A stretch of DNA of 64,000 bases from Punctularia strigosozonata HHB-11173 SS5 (Eukaryota; Basidiomycota; Agaricomycetes; Corticiales; Punctulariaceae): assembly GCF_000264995.1 (NCBI RefSeq), contig NW_006767434.1:1824004-1888003 (forward strand), in the 5' to 3' direction. The notes below the pieces were generated by a model. It ran no database searches and was not told the origin of the DNA. It saw only the letters and a program-made list of their open reading frames with translations. This document shows positions 45,615 to 56,547 of the stretch, in pieces. The translations under genes were made by a program, and so were the position numbers. Each line of letters starts with the position of its first letter. The first letter of the stretch is position 1.

Positions 45615-47460
45615 TCATGACAGTCCAGAACCTGCCAGTAAGGCCGTGAGCGCAACGAGGACAGAGACTTGCGCTGTCACTGCGCGTTTGGCAGCGGACG
45701 ATTTCGCGCTGGATGTACTGACGCTTGGGGCCGGGCTGCCAACGGTGATTGAGGTAACGGCTGTTGAGTTATTGGATTCGCCCTCGCACTGCAGCTTGAA
45801 GCTGATGAGATCCGACAAGGAAGAGAAGCGCGAGGCAGGCGCCAGACCGATTTGTTTATTTCCAATGTCATAAACCGAGGTCCAAGACTTCAGAACTGTG
45901 TCTCCGAACTACTCCAGGAAGTAATCAGTCATATGTACCAAAAACTGACAATGCCAAAGGGGGTGTCATATCCAGCCGTAAATGCTAGGCTGCCCTGCTT
46001 GACCCCGAAAGACTGCGCGATGTCGGTGGAGTTGATCGGAACCGCCACCACGACAAGTCCTCGATAGAAAGATTATAATCCGTTCCGTTGACGCGTAGCC
46101 CAATAGCAGGTAGTTTCGAGGAACAATCGATAGCTACTATGCTCCCTGCACCCGCAGTTCCACCTAACTCGGCAAGGAGGGTTTGGTATGTTGCATTCGG
46201 TAACGTCACGACGGTTGAGCCAGTGTCCATCTAGAATGAAAAAGAATACAAGCATATTCATGAACTGGAGATGAATTATTTGCATTACCACAGCTTCGAA
46301 ATTTGAAGAGCCCTGCAGGAGTTGCTATCAACAGATAGCCCTTCGGCATGAACCGACCAGATGTTCTCCGCCACAATCGGATAATAGGTGATATCGCCGC
46401 TGAACTGAAGCACGTATGTGAGCAGCTTTGGTTGGCGTCACGTTTCATCTTACTGTCGTATTGTCCACGCCGCCGATTGTGAGAGACCCGACGTTCACCG
46501 TGCCATTCGTATTGCCCACGACTGTCTGATAGTCGAGAGCGTCGAGTCCTCTGGCAAAATAGCAGCTAAAGATATTCTCTTCGAGCGCTGTTGTATTGGC
46601 CAGCTGTTCCACGAAACCCGGGAGCCCTGATCTTGCAAGCGAGCTCCAGGCAAAGCCCATCAGGCCTGAGATGCCTTCGAACCCTAGGCCATGAGCGTTT
46701 TTAGGAGAAATAAGCCCAGGTTCCACAACCACGTTTTCCAGAGTGAAGCCTGCAACCGTCACGACGTCTGTACGGACCTCAGGGCTGATTTGACTGCCGT
46801 CACCATATCTGTTCGTAACGTACACCTGAGAGAAAGGGAACGAGTACCCGGGCACACACGCACGTAAGATTAATGGACCTTCCTAAGTCGTGATATGTCG
46901 AGGAAGTAGAAGGGTCGAAGGTGGCTGGAACCCCGACACTTCCGGGGGTAGCGAGCCAAAAGTCCGCGCTTCCAGTGTCCGCCTGGACCATGAACGTTCG
47001 AGGCGGTGTCCCGACTTGCACCTGAGATGACACTTTTATAAATGCCATTATACTCCGCGTAAATGCATCGGCTTACGTTTATGATGTAAAGAAGATCTTC
47101 GTTGGTCCAAACTGGAATGCTCGTATGAGTAGCACATAATAAGAAGCACGAATATTGGTACTAACAGTCCATTACCTGCGTTGATCCTTGAGGTCCGACC
47201 TGATGCGAGACGATCGGTGGCTCAAGGACGACGTCGGTCACAACGTGCGTCGAAGAATCTTGTTCGCGCTTCGAAACTGCTTTGGCAGCGCATAGCTTGT
47301 TGAGAGCGCGAGCACCAGCGCGCTGTAGCGATTGGACCTGTTCTACACCATGAGTGGCTCTTGTTTGGTGCAGTGGAAGAGTAATAGGGGACGCAGAGAT
47401 GTCGGTTGACCCATAAAATATAAAAAAGGCGATAAAGAAGAACAGTGAAGAACGGACCAT
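45615..47460 (-). CDS. A1 aspartic protease with GPI-type tail, possibly damaged
   Basis: An N-terminal signal peptide (MVRSSLFFFIAFFIFYGS) starts at 47460. Exons 47166-47460, 47077-47111 and the one starting 47021 give VGTPPRTFMVQADTGSADFW, the first catalytic motif. RYGDGSQISPEV and GISGLMGFAWSSLA follow, then GDITYYPIVAEN and the second motif MDTGSTVV (exon starting near 46231). The C-terminus is Ser/Ala-rich and ends in a hydrophobic stretch (VSVLVALTALLAG), as for a GPI-anchored yapsin-like enzyme. In two places (about 46300-46330 and 46040-46075) conserved-looking sequence carries on in a different frame, and I find no credible intron to explain it. So this may be a recent pseudogene, or have non-standard splicing or sequence errors. 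Confidence 0.72.
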
Positions 47461-48274
47461 ATCGTGTCGAATGGCGTAAGAGGGAATGCCAGGTGGCCCA
47501 CCGCAAGTTAGGCTTTATACTGCCCGAGAGAACTCGTTGCTCCTATAGCGCAGGAGTGCTAATGCAGACACCGACTCGGATCTTTACAGCATCCCATGCA
47601 ATCCCCGACAACTGTCGGCATTGAAGATTTCGTTGGTACCAGAATCTTGGGATGGTTCAGTGCAGTTGACGGGGTAATGAAGTGGATGCAGTAAGGGCGC
47701 ATGATCGCGTCCATATTGAAAGACCCAACATATATATGGTGGAGAGAGCCTGCATCAATGAACGTCAAGTTAAGGTACGCGACGAGCTGAGTACAATACT
47801 CAGTTGCGTTGAACACATCTTATGGTTGGGAAGCAGGGGGGCAATACGCGCCCGCGCTCCGTTACACCGGCTAGGATGAGGCACTTGTCACCCACGGTTC
47901 CAGAGATTGGTACAAAAGAGCTGACTCACAAAGCAGTGATAAAGAGTGACATCTTCGATCGCATTAAACATAGCCGTACGGAGGTCGGTACCGCCCTGCG
48001 TGAAAAATGTCCCATGTTGGATGGATAACGGGAATATTTACCATAAACCGCTGCAATGCTCATAGAGAATGAGCAAATTGCTGAATGGTGTCCATGCACG
48101 GTATTTCGCCTCCTTAGCGCACTTATGTTGTGCAGCAACCTCATACATATTTGCCCTCAACGCACGTGTCTTTTATCGAGATCGCAATAATGTCATCTCA
48201 GAAGTACGCTCGATCGAAGGAACAGGTGCTCACGCATAAAAATACATAACAAGAGGTGCAGTTGTAGCAACAAA
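47461..48274. other. Intergenic region upstream of second aspartic protease
   Basis: About 0.8 kb between the protease start and the VPS37 stop, both minus strand. Only short frames without domain features are seen. Confidence 0.45.
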
Positions 48275-49006
48275 TCATTCGTCCTCTGGCCAAGCAACGT
48301 CCCCTGCGGACCATCTGTCGCCCCATATCACGCGTTTGTGGTAGACCTTCCGAAGCTCTTTAAAATCCTTGACGAAGTCGTCGATGTCGCGCCCACTCAG
48401 CGTAGACGAGTCCGCGGGTCCGTCCGAAGACGAACCAATCAATGTGGACGCGCGTGCCTCCGAAATATCATCCTGTTCGGTTGTAGCATGCCGCAATCGC
48501 ATCAGCAGAAATTGAGGCGTAAATCGCTGTAGGCGTGCATGAGCATGGTGCAATGAGATAACGCGTTCATCGAACCTGATATAGTTCCTTCTGCTCTTTC
48601 TCGAGTTCCTTCCATCGGGACTCCAAGGCTTTCGCTTCGTCAAATGCAGCCTGAGTTTCTGCACGGATTCGGTACAGATCGTCCTGCTGCGCCAAATTGT
48701 TTCCTGTAATTAAACGAGAATACTCTCAATGGGATAAGGTTATAATACTGGAAACTGACATACTGGCGATCGTCTCATTCGCCATCCCCAATTCTGCTTG
48801 CGCTTGATATAAGGACTTTACTTGCTCGAGCGAGTGGAATATAGCTTGGAAGTACGTCTGATCGGACATCATGTCCTCTAGATCTTCTCGTCTAGGGCGG
48901 CGTGTCGGTGGCTAGGTGCACTGAAGGCAGCGCTGCGCACGCACGATAAAGTGGAGAGTTCTGGGAAGTCGTTGAGCAGCGGCGTCTGAGGTTGCTTAGA
49001 AGTCAT
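48275..49006 (-). CDS. VPS37: ESCRT-I subunit VPS37 (Mod(r) domain)
   Basis: Four exons (48945-49006, 48764-48891, 48576-48703, 48275-48526) join in frame to 189 residues. The N-terminus LLNDFPELSTLSREDLEDMM and the helical segment YFQAIFHSLEQVKSLYQAQA are typical of fungal VPS37. A long coiled coil follows (NNLAQQDDLYRIRAETQAAF, ESRWKELEKEQKELYQRF). The end (VKDFKELRKVYHKRVIWGDRW) matches the Mod(r) C-terminus. VPS37 holds ESCRT-I together on endosomes and helps sort ubiquitinated cargo into multivesicular bodies. It shares a 184-bp head-to-head region with RRP40. Confidence 0.85.
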
Positions 49007-49190
49007 ATTCGCAGTTGACACGAGAAGGCACAGCCCCGCTCGGCGTTGTATTCAAGGGTACACCTGAACAACGCGATCTGGGACGGGCGCAAGCAGTTAG
49101 CAGTAAGCAAGCTTGGATCTGGCAGGGTCATAGAGCTGGGGTCACACACCCGGAACTCCTGACATCTGACATCGCCTTTCAGTCCTGACC
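49007..49190. promoter_or_regulatory. Bidirectional promoter, VPS37/RRP40
   Basis: Only 184 bp separate the two divergent start codons, so both promoters and leaders must lie here. No canonical TATA box is obvious. Assignment is from gene layout. Confidence 0.6.
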
Positions 49191-50064
49191 ATGACCGCCA
49201 CTGTATTGCCCGGCGAGCACGTCCCTGCTCAACATGTAAACCTCAAACTGGGGCCTGGGTTACTGCAGCAAACGAGCGCGGACGGCTCGGAATACATTAT
49301 GTCTACCCGTGCTGGTGCTCTGAATCATTCGTCGAATGGCGCGAAATGGTGGATCGACAGCAACTCGCGACGGGTACGTCCTATACTACTAGTAGCCGAC
49401 GAACAGCATCATAATGATGAAATGGCCTCAAAATATAGTATGTTCCAGCACCTCAGGAATCGGTTGTAGGTGTGGTGATCGCGCGAAGCGGCGAAAACTG
49501 GCGCGTCGACATCGGATCCGCGCATATGGCGACGTTGGATGGCCTTGCGTTTGAGGGTGCTACAAAACGTAACAGGCCGAATCTTAAGGTATGTCCGCAG
49601 TACTGTTGGAATCTAGATGCCTCACGAAAAATCGTGACAAGGTCGGATCCCTTGTATATGCTCGCGTGTCACTGGCGCATAAGGACATGGAGCCCGAGCT
49701 GGAATGTTTTGATGCACAGACGCGTAAAGCGGAAGGTTTCGGTGAGCTAAAGGGCGGATTCCTGGTCAAATGCAGCTTGAAGATGGCACGATTGTGGGTC
49801 ATCAATCGTATATTGGATCCGCGAGCTGTCAAGGCTGACGCAGTTCAGTATAGGTTACTGGATCCGTCACATTTCCTTCTGCCATTTCTGGGACAGCGCT
49901 TCCCGTTGGAGGTTGCCACAGGCGTGAACGGCAGAGTATGGATCAACGCAAAGGACGTGAAGCAGACCATCGCTGTGTCGCGTTGTATCGAAGCCGTCGA
50001 TCCAGACGGCGGCGGCCTGGATGCGCCAGGCCTAAAAAAGTTCTTCGAAACCCTCGACGTTTGA
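49191..50064 (+). CDS. RRP40: Exosome complex component RRP40
   Basis: Four exons (49191-49373, 49439-49588, 49642-49793, 49854-50064) join in frame to 231 residues, close to yeast Rrp40. RRP40 is one of three S1/KH cap proteins of the RNA exosome, which degrades and trims RNA in nucleus and cytosol. Landmarks are YVPAPQESVVGVVIARSGEN and WRVDIGSAHMATLDGLAFEG (S1 region), VYARVSLAHKDMEPELECFD, and the KH part with the GVNG motif (ATGVNGRVWI) and TIAVSRCIEA. The start is the first ATG and keeps the usual LPGEHVP N-terminus. Confidence 0.9.
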
Positions 50065-50344
50065 TTGGGTTCTTGAGCAGTGGCTGTCCACCTGCCCCAT
50101 GCAGATCGTACGGCCCTCCGTCCTCCGCGACCGGTGACTCCGCTTGTATTAGACGCCCCATGTTGTGTACCTTCGCTTACACTGAGATGCGACGTGGTAA
50201 GTACGTTCGATCTCGCCATGTGTTATGTCAGCCCGAGGCCTTCGTCTGACTCGATATCCACAGTTAAAATACCGAGCAGGCACGGCTAAAACTGTAATAG
50301 ATAACCATTTCCTCCCACGCATCGTTGTGTCATCACCACGATCG

Positions 50345-51195
50345 ATGTCTAACAACACCTATCCCGAGCATCCCCGCAGTAAGGTCAAGCGTCTCGCTAA
50401 CCGAGGTGCCAAGCACATGTTCTCGTGGCAATACCAGCATAGTTGACGTTGTTTGTCCAAGGTGCTTACGACTACGCAACCATTCATAGCATCATCGCGT
50501 CCTGTCCCGTGCTCCACGTATCCTTCACCCCGGACGGCACAGATCCATTTCCAACAATCCTCCCTATGATCGGGGCATTGGGATCGTTTAGGTCGCCATC
50601 CACGCCTCTATCGGATGGCCCTCTGGATCTCTATCTTCATGGCTGGGTTTCAGCCCGCCTCATGCACCTCGCGGGCTCTCCCGAGGAGGAAGACGGACTC
50701 CCTATCTGCGTTGCCGGCACGCAGGTTGACGGATATGTCCTTGCGCTCTCTCCCTTCCACCACAGCCTCAACTACAGGTCAGCCGTCATCCATGGCTACC
50801 TGACAGTGGTCACCGACCCACAGGAGAAGATTTACGGGATGGAGCTCATTACCAACCATATCGTGCCAGACCGCTGGGCGAACTCGCGCGGCCCACCAAC
50901 AAACGGCGAGCTGCATAGTACGGCTGTGCTCAGGGTGCGCATAGAAAGCGCGAGCGCGAAAGTTAGGACTGGCGGTCCGAGCGAGGACCGCAATGATGAG
51001 GCGGACGAAGCTGTAAGGGGTGCATTCTGGACTGGGGTGATACCGACGTGGCAGGCGCTAGGTGAACCACTTCCAGCGGCAGAGAACAGAGTCGATGTCC
51101 CGCCGCATGTACGGGATTTTGTCGAGAGAACAAACGTCGGGGGGCCGAGACTGGCGAAAGAGTCGGTTTCGAAGACAGTGGCTAAGAAAGCCTAA
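50345..51195 (+). CDS. Pyridoxamine-phosphate-oxidase-like FMN-binding protein
   Basis: Two exons (50345-50405, 50462-51195) give 264 residues. The segment RGAYDYATIHSIIASCPVLH with VSFTPDG is the hallmark of the fungal flavin-nucleotide-binding split-barrel family. DLYLHGWVSARLMHL and YRSAVIHGYLTVVTD fit the barrel strands. The C-terminus is Lys-rich (ESVSKTVAKKA). Members bind FMN, but the substrate is generally unknown; a role in vitamin B6 or detoxification is only a guess. The first exon (MSNNTYPEHPRSKVKRLANR) supplies the conserved basic lead-in to the domain. Confidence 0.82.
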
Positions 51196-51866
51196 GCTAG
51201 ATGGGTTCTGTACTTCGCAGATACTTGCTCGAGACGACGAATATAAAACGACAAGCTCGTGTATGCTTGCCACATGGGTAGACACGCGACCGGTATGAAG
51301 TCAAGTCGCTGTGATCCACGCCGCATCCAAACGGCTACGATGATCAACCGATAAGGCTTCGGAACCTCTTGCCGGTGAGCCTTGCGCTTAGCTTGCGTTC
51401 GTGCAAGGTGTAACGGTTTTGTCAGGCGTTGCCTTATCTCTAGCGTGGCAAGACCGCCTAGGGCAGAGTTCGGTGTATGCGGATAGGTGTTAGACATGAG
51501 TGGATGGCTGGGGTGTCGTATCGCCTCCCTGGCCTTTATACGCGCCCAACCAACAGGCAATGTTCATGATGCGAATTCTGGTTGACATGATGTCATAGCT
51601 TTCTTGGTGGCTAAAGGATGATAGGATTGATTATGTTGATGGTTGTGGCACGTACTACACCCGTGAGGAAGGTCTCCTGTAGTTTCGGAGGTCTGCCATC
51701 TTGCTGTTTCCTGGGCTCGCTAAGCCTTTGACTGGAAGGGTGAAAGGAGTGGAATAAACGCAGTACAAGCATAGACTCATAGGAATCGGTCAATGAAGCT
51801 CTGAACAGTTCTAGCCGCTTCCGTCTCCCATGGTTTGCTGTACTGGAGCCGCGGCCGTGACGCACT
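51196..51866. other. Convergent 3' region
   Basis: About 0.67 kb between the stop of the FMN-binding protein gene (plus) and that of the ABC transporter (minus). No supported gene. Confidence 0.5.
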
Positions 51867-54800
51867 TCATGTCTCCTTGTTGAGCGTCTGCGTTTCGGAG
51901 CAGGTCAGCAACCTATGTCGCGGTGAAGTAGCTAGATAAACGTACCTGTAACCGCACCGATGCATAATAGTCGCCCTTCTTCGCTATCAATTGGTCATGC
52001 GTGCCATACTCGCTCACTGCGCCATCCTTGACGAAGTAACTGTTTATTCGTCAGGGTCGATGAATAGTCGGGAGAACAGGGAGATTCACATGCAGTCCGC
52101 GTTCTGGATAGTGGACAGCCTATGGGCTATCGCAATGGTCGTCCGCCCCTTCGCGGCCTGGTCAAGCGCCGCTTGCACCACCTTCTCAGACTGCGAGTCA
52201 AGCGCCGACGTGGCCTCGTCTAAAAGTAGCACCTTCGGATTGCGAAGCAGGGCACGAGCGATCGCGATACGTTCTGTCAAAAACGCGTCAAATTTAACTC
52301 GCTCATCACGGCACAGCCAAGGTCCACTCACGTTTCTGACCACCGGACAATTGGGAGCCCTTGCCTCCGACCTCGGTATCAAAGCCGTCCGGCAGGGACT
52401 GGATGAAGTCCAGAATGTTCGCGTTCCGGCACACCTCTTCAATATCCTCTTGAGTGACTTCCTCGTGGGGCTTGGTAGCTCCGAGGAGGATATTAAACCG
52501 CACGGTTCCGGCATACAACGTCGGTTCTTGGGACACGAGGGCGATGTGCTTCCGGTACTCCTGGACGTTGAGCTCGGCGATGTCCTGCCCGTCTAGGTAG
52601 ATGTGACCTGCGAGAGGATCGTAGAACCTCTCGACGAGCTGGATCGTCGTCGACTTGCCACATCCAGAAGCGCCGACAAGGGCGACGTATGTGCCGGGAT
52701 CAACGGTGAGATTGAGGCCGCGGAGGACACGTACCGCAGGGCGGGTCGGGTAACGAAAGTGAATATCTTCGAGGCGGATTTGGCCCTTCACGTCCTTCGG
52801 GACTTTGCCCACAGTCGATTCGGCGTCGATCTCCGGCACGGAGTCTAGAAGTCTGATGATGTCCGAGCCAGCACCCTTGGCGGAAGACTAGGGGTTCGAA
52901 GAGTCGGTGAAAGATGTCGACATGAGGGCCCAAATCGGTGGACTTACCATATCCGGCACGTAGGAGAAGACGTTGCCAGCCTGAATGGAACCGAAGACCG
53001 TGCCCTGTGATCGGCATCGCATGAAGAACGATTCTTGTTAGATGAGAATATAAGACGTACCATCAAGCCGATGAAGAAGTCTGTCGTTGAGAGCTCTCGG
53101 TCCGAAACGAGACGAGAGCCGTACCAGAAGATGAGGGCAATGATGTAAAACGACATGGATTGGGACAACGCGAAGAGCAGGTTGCTCCGGATGGCGCTCC
53201 TGTTTGACTCCTGAAGGGCCCCCTCTAAGCTTTGGTTGTAAAGGTCCGTGCAATCATGCTCTCGGGTGAGCGATGCCACGGTCCGGATGGCGCCAGCGGC
53301 TTCACAGGCAAGCTGAACGGAATCCTCGTGCGCGCGCTTGTTCTTCTGGTCCTTGAGCACAACGACGCGGAGGCGGATGTAACCAGCGGAAACCAAGAGC
53401 GGCATGCAAGCGAGACCGACGAGACCAAGCTTCCAGGCAAAGACCAAGCCAAGGACAAGACCGACAACGAGGGTGGCGAAAGACTGCACGATGACGCCGA
53501 GTGTCACCCCAGCGAGGTCGTTGACCTTCTGGGGATTGTCGCTGAGGGACGAGGTCACTGCTCCGGTGTTATTCTCGTCCTCGTCGAAGAACTCGATGTC
53601 CTGCCTGAGAATGGCCTTGAAGCTCAGGGACCGCAGCTTCGCCGTCAACGACGCTGCAGTTGAGGCGAACAAGTAGTTTTGTATACCAAGGGAAAAAGTA
53701 GAGAGGATGGCGATGACGAAAAACCATAGCGCATCCCGGTCGCCCCTTTCCCTGCGAACGTGCGGGTCCGGCTTGGAGAAGTTGTTTATGGAATGAGCTA
53801 AGACGATACCTGCGAGGGATCGCAGACCGTCAGCACGATGACACAAATGCTGAATATCACACTGACCGAAAGACGGATATACAGCGCCGGAACAGCAAGC
53901 CGCGACAACGGCGATCCCGTACCATTTCCAATTCTCACGGTTAATGATACCCATGCGCTTCAACAGGTACAGGAGGGAGTAATCGTCCTTGTGGTCCGGG
54001 CCAGCCTTCTTTCTCTGGTGCTGTTCGCCGATCTGGCTGCCGAGAGACTGCCCGCTCTGCTTGCGTCCAAGAGGAATATCCTCGGCAGCCTGCTGCTCCA
54101 TCGTCTTCTCCTGAGCTCTCTCGACGGTCGACGGGTCGCCTCCACCGGTCACATCAAATACACCCTCACGAGCTTCACGGAGTTTCTGCCCCGCGACAAG
54201 GCGAGAATATGCGCCATCCTCGTTCTTGAGCAACTCCTGGTGCGTGCCCTTCTCGAGCACCACGCCGCCACCCATGACGTAAATGCAGTCGGCGTCCTTG
54301 ATGGTGGAGAGACGGTGAGCAATCGTTATTGTGGTACGACCTGGAGCGGGGTTAGTTTTCTCGGACAAAAACCAGCAGTGCTTGCGTACCTTCCGCAGCC
54401 TTGTCAAGAGCGTTCTGGACGATGCCTTCGGACTGAGTGTCAAGAGCACTAGTAGCCTCGTCCAAGAGCAGGATCTTGGGGTCGGAGACAATCGCGCGAG
54501 CAATCGCAATACGCTGCTTCTGACCACCAGACAACAGGAAACCGCGTTCACCAACCATCGTGTCGTATCCGAGCGGGAGCTTAGCGATGAAACCGTCCGC
54601 GTTCGCTTTGATGCAGGCCTCCTTGATTAGCTGGTCCTTCTCTTCCTGCGAAGCGTGCTCATGCTTCGTGCCAATAAGACCGTGCGCGACATTGCCCTTG
54701 ATCGTGGTTGCGAATAACGTGGGTTCCTGGGAAACCAGGCCGATCTGCGAACGAAGCCACTTGAGATTTAACTCCTTGATGTCGACGCCATCAAACTTGA

Positions 54801-56547
54801 CGACACCGGACAGCGGGTCGTAAAACCGCTCGATGAGTCCGATGCAGGTGGATTTGCCACTCCCGGAGGCGCCGACGAGCGCGCAAGTCTTGCCAGCGGG
54901 GAAAGTAAGGTTCAAGTCCTTCACGACAGGGACGTTCGGACGCGACGGGTAGTTGAAGTAGACGTGCTCGAGTGCTATCTCGCCGACAACCTTCTCAAGT
55001 TTCGTGCCTCCGGGGTCGGCTGAGTCGATCGAAGGAATGCGGTCAATCGTTGCATGAAGCTTAGCGGCTGCGCTCTGGGCGTAGCTGATAGCTGTCCACA
55101 AATAAATTAGTCCACTAGACTGGAACTGTTCAACACGGATTGCTTGCCTTGCATATCAGGCATAAGCATAGCCAAGGAGAATGAACCGATGAGGATGGCA
55201 AAGGAGACATTAACGACTTGTCCAGCGTTCGCATGATGTTCATTAATGAGAGTGGTACCAAAATCAAAGGCTGGTATGTAGGGTGATTTAGTGTCCGGTA
55301 TTGGAATGTTGTGATATGGAATGGCATACCAAGAGCATATGAACTATATATAATGAAGAAGAACACGGCCACCCCTCCACCTTGCCATGCGGCATCTTTC
55401 AATTCCACCTTGTTGGCATTGTTCACGTGTTCACCGTAGATACTGCTGAGAATGGGTTGTGTTCCAAAGGCCTGGGCGGTGCGAATGTTAGAGATGACTT
55501 CTTCGGCCAATGTACCGCCCTCAGCAATGTGCTTAAGCGAAATTCTGTGAGGATACTCGTGAGAGGGTATGACGATGAAAAGCGGTGTGTACACACTGCA
55601 TATATTTGGACATGAAAGCGTTCATGACCCCGCCCGCGATCGAGATGCATGGGATAATGCTTGTCAACGCGAGGGCGAGACGCCAGTTACGAACGTAAGC
55701 GAGGATGAAACCGGTGATGAACGCTGAGATGGACACGACGATGAGTGCCACTTTCTCAGAAATGCCTTCCTGTACAAGATCTTTCGATTGATGAGTCCTA
55801 TGTAACTCCTTCCGCTCATCAAGCATAAACACGTACGGGTATCCGTCTGTATACGGGTAGCAACTTCACCGGCGCCGAGGTTGTCGAAGTAGGCAATGTC
55901 TTGACGAAGAACAGCCCGAAGGTAACGCTCCCGTAGCCGTTTGGCATTGACCTCCCCTGTGTACACCCAGACCACCATGTACACATAGGTCGCGACAAAC
56001 ATGGCAACGCCTGTCGGCGGAGGTCAGCAGATAACCCCATGTTGACACTAGTAGGTCTTGCCAATGTAGACAAGGAAGGACGCGTCGTTTGCCGCTGTGT
56101 GCCGGAAATGCGATCTAACGGCAGGGAATTCGGCCGCGGCGGTGGTATTACCACTGTTCGCCGCAGCGAGAACGGTCGCAAAGTGGACGAAGTCCTCGGT
56201 AAGATTCCCAAAGAATAAACTCATCAACGGCTACATTGTCAAGTTAACCTCATGTAAAAAATGCACCAAACGGCGAAGATGAGATATACCTGAGCCGCTC
56301 CGGCCCCCATCGCACAGACCAATCCGATCAGATTAAGGGTCAGCTCCGTCTTGGTATGTAACCGGAAAAGATCTGTAAATGAGACGGGCTTGGCGTCCTC
56401 GACCTTGGGTTCGACATCTTCCTGGGGGACCTCAACATTCGCTGGCTTCTCGTCTTCAGGCTGAGAGGACCGTCGTCCGAGGAAATCTCCTTTCTTGCCC
56501 GACGACGGCCGCGCCTGATTCTCGAGCGGTCTGTTCGTGGACGACAT
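51867..56547 (-). CDS. Full-size ABCB (MDR/PMD1-type) ABC transporter
   Basis: At least a dozen exons, first 56290-56547 and last 51867-51887, encode a TMD-NBD-TMD-NBD protein of roughly 1,300 residues. NBD1 has Walker [10 protein letters not shown] (about 54852-54878), signature [14 protein letters not shown] and Walker [16 protein letters not shown]2 has GASGCGKST (about 52650-52680), LSGGQK (near 52350) and [15 protein letters not shown]1 starts [14 protein letters not shown] and [17 protein letters not shown], typical of fungal leptomycin-resistance/PMD1 and STE6-like exporters. Both ATP sites look intact. It likely exports hydrophobic drugs, toxins or peptides at the plasma membrane. The second intron (56011-56061) uses a GC donor (GCAAGA). 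Exon boundaries in TMD1/TMD2 are only partly resolved. Confidence 0.9.

Noticed and set aside
33636-47460. A secreted-protease gene cluster
   Set aside because: The peptidases are of unrelated families, interrupted by velvet and EPL1, and one is a pseudo-enzyme, so shared regulation is not supported.
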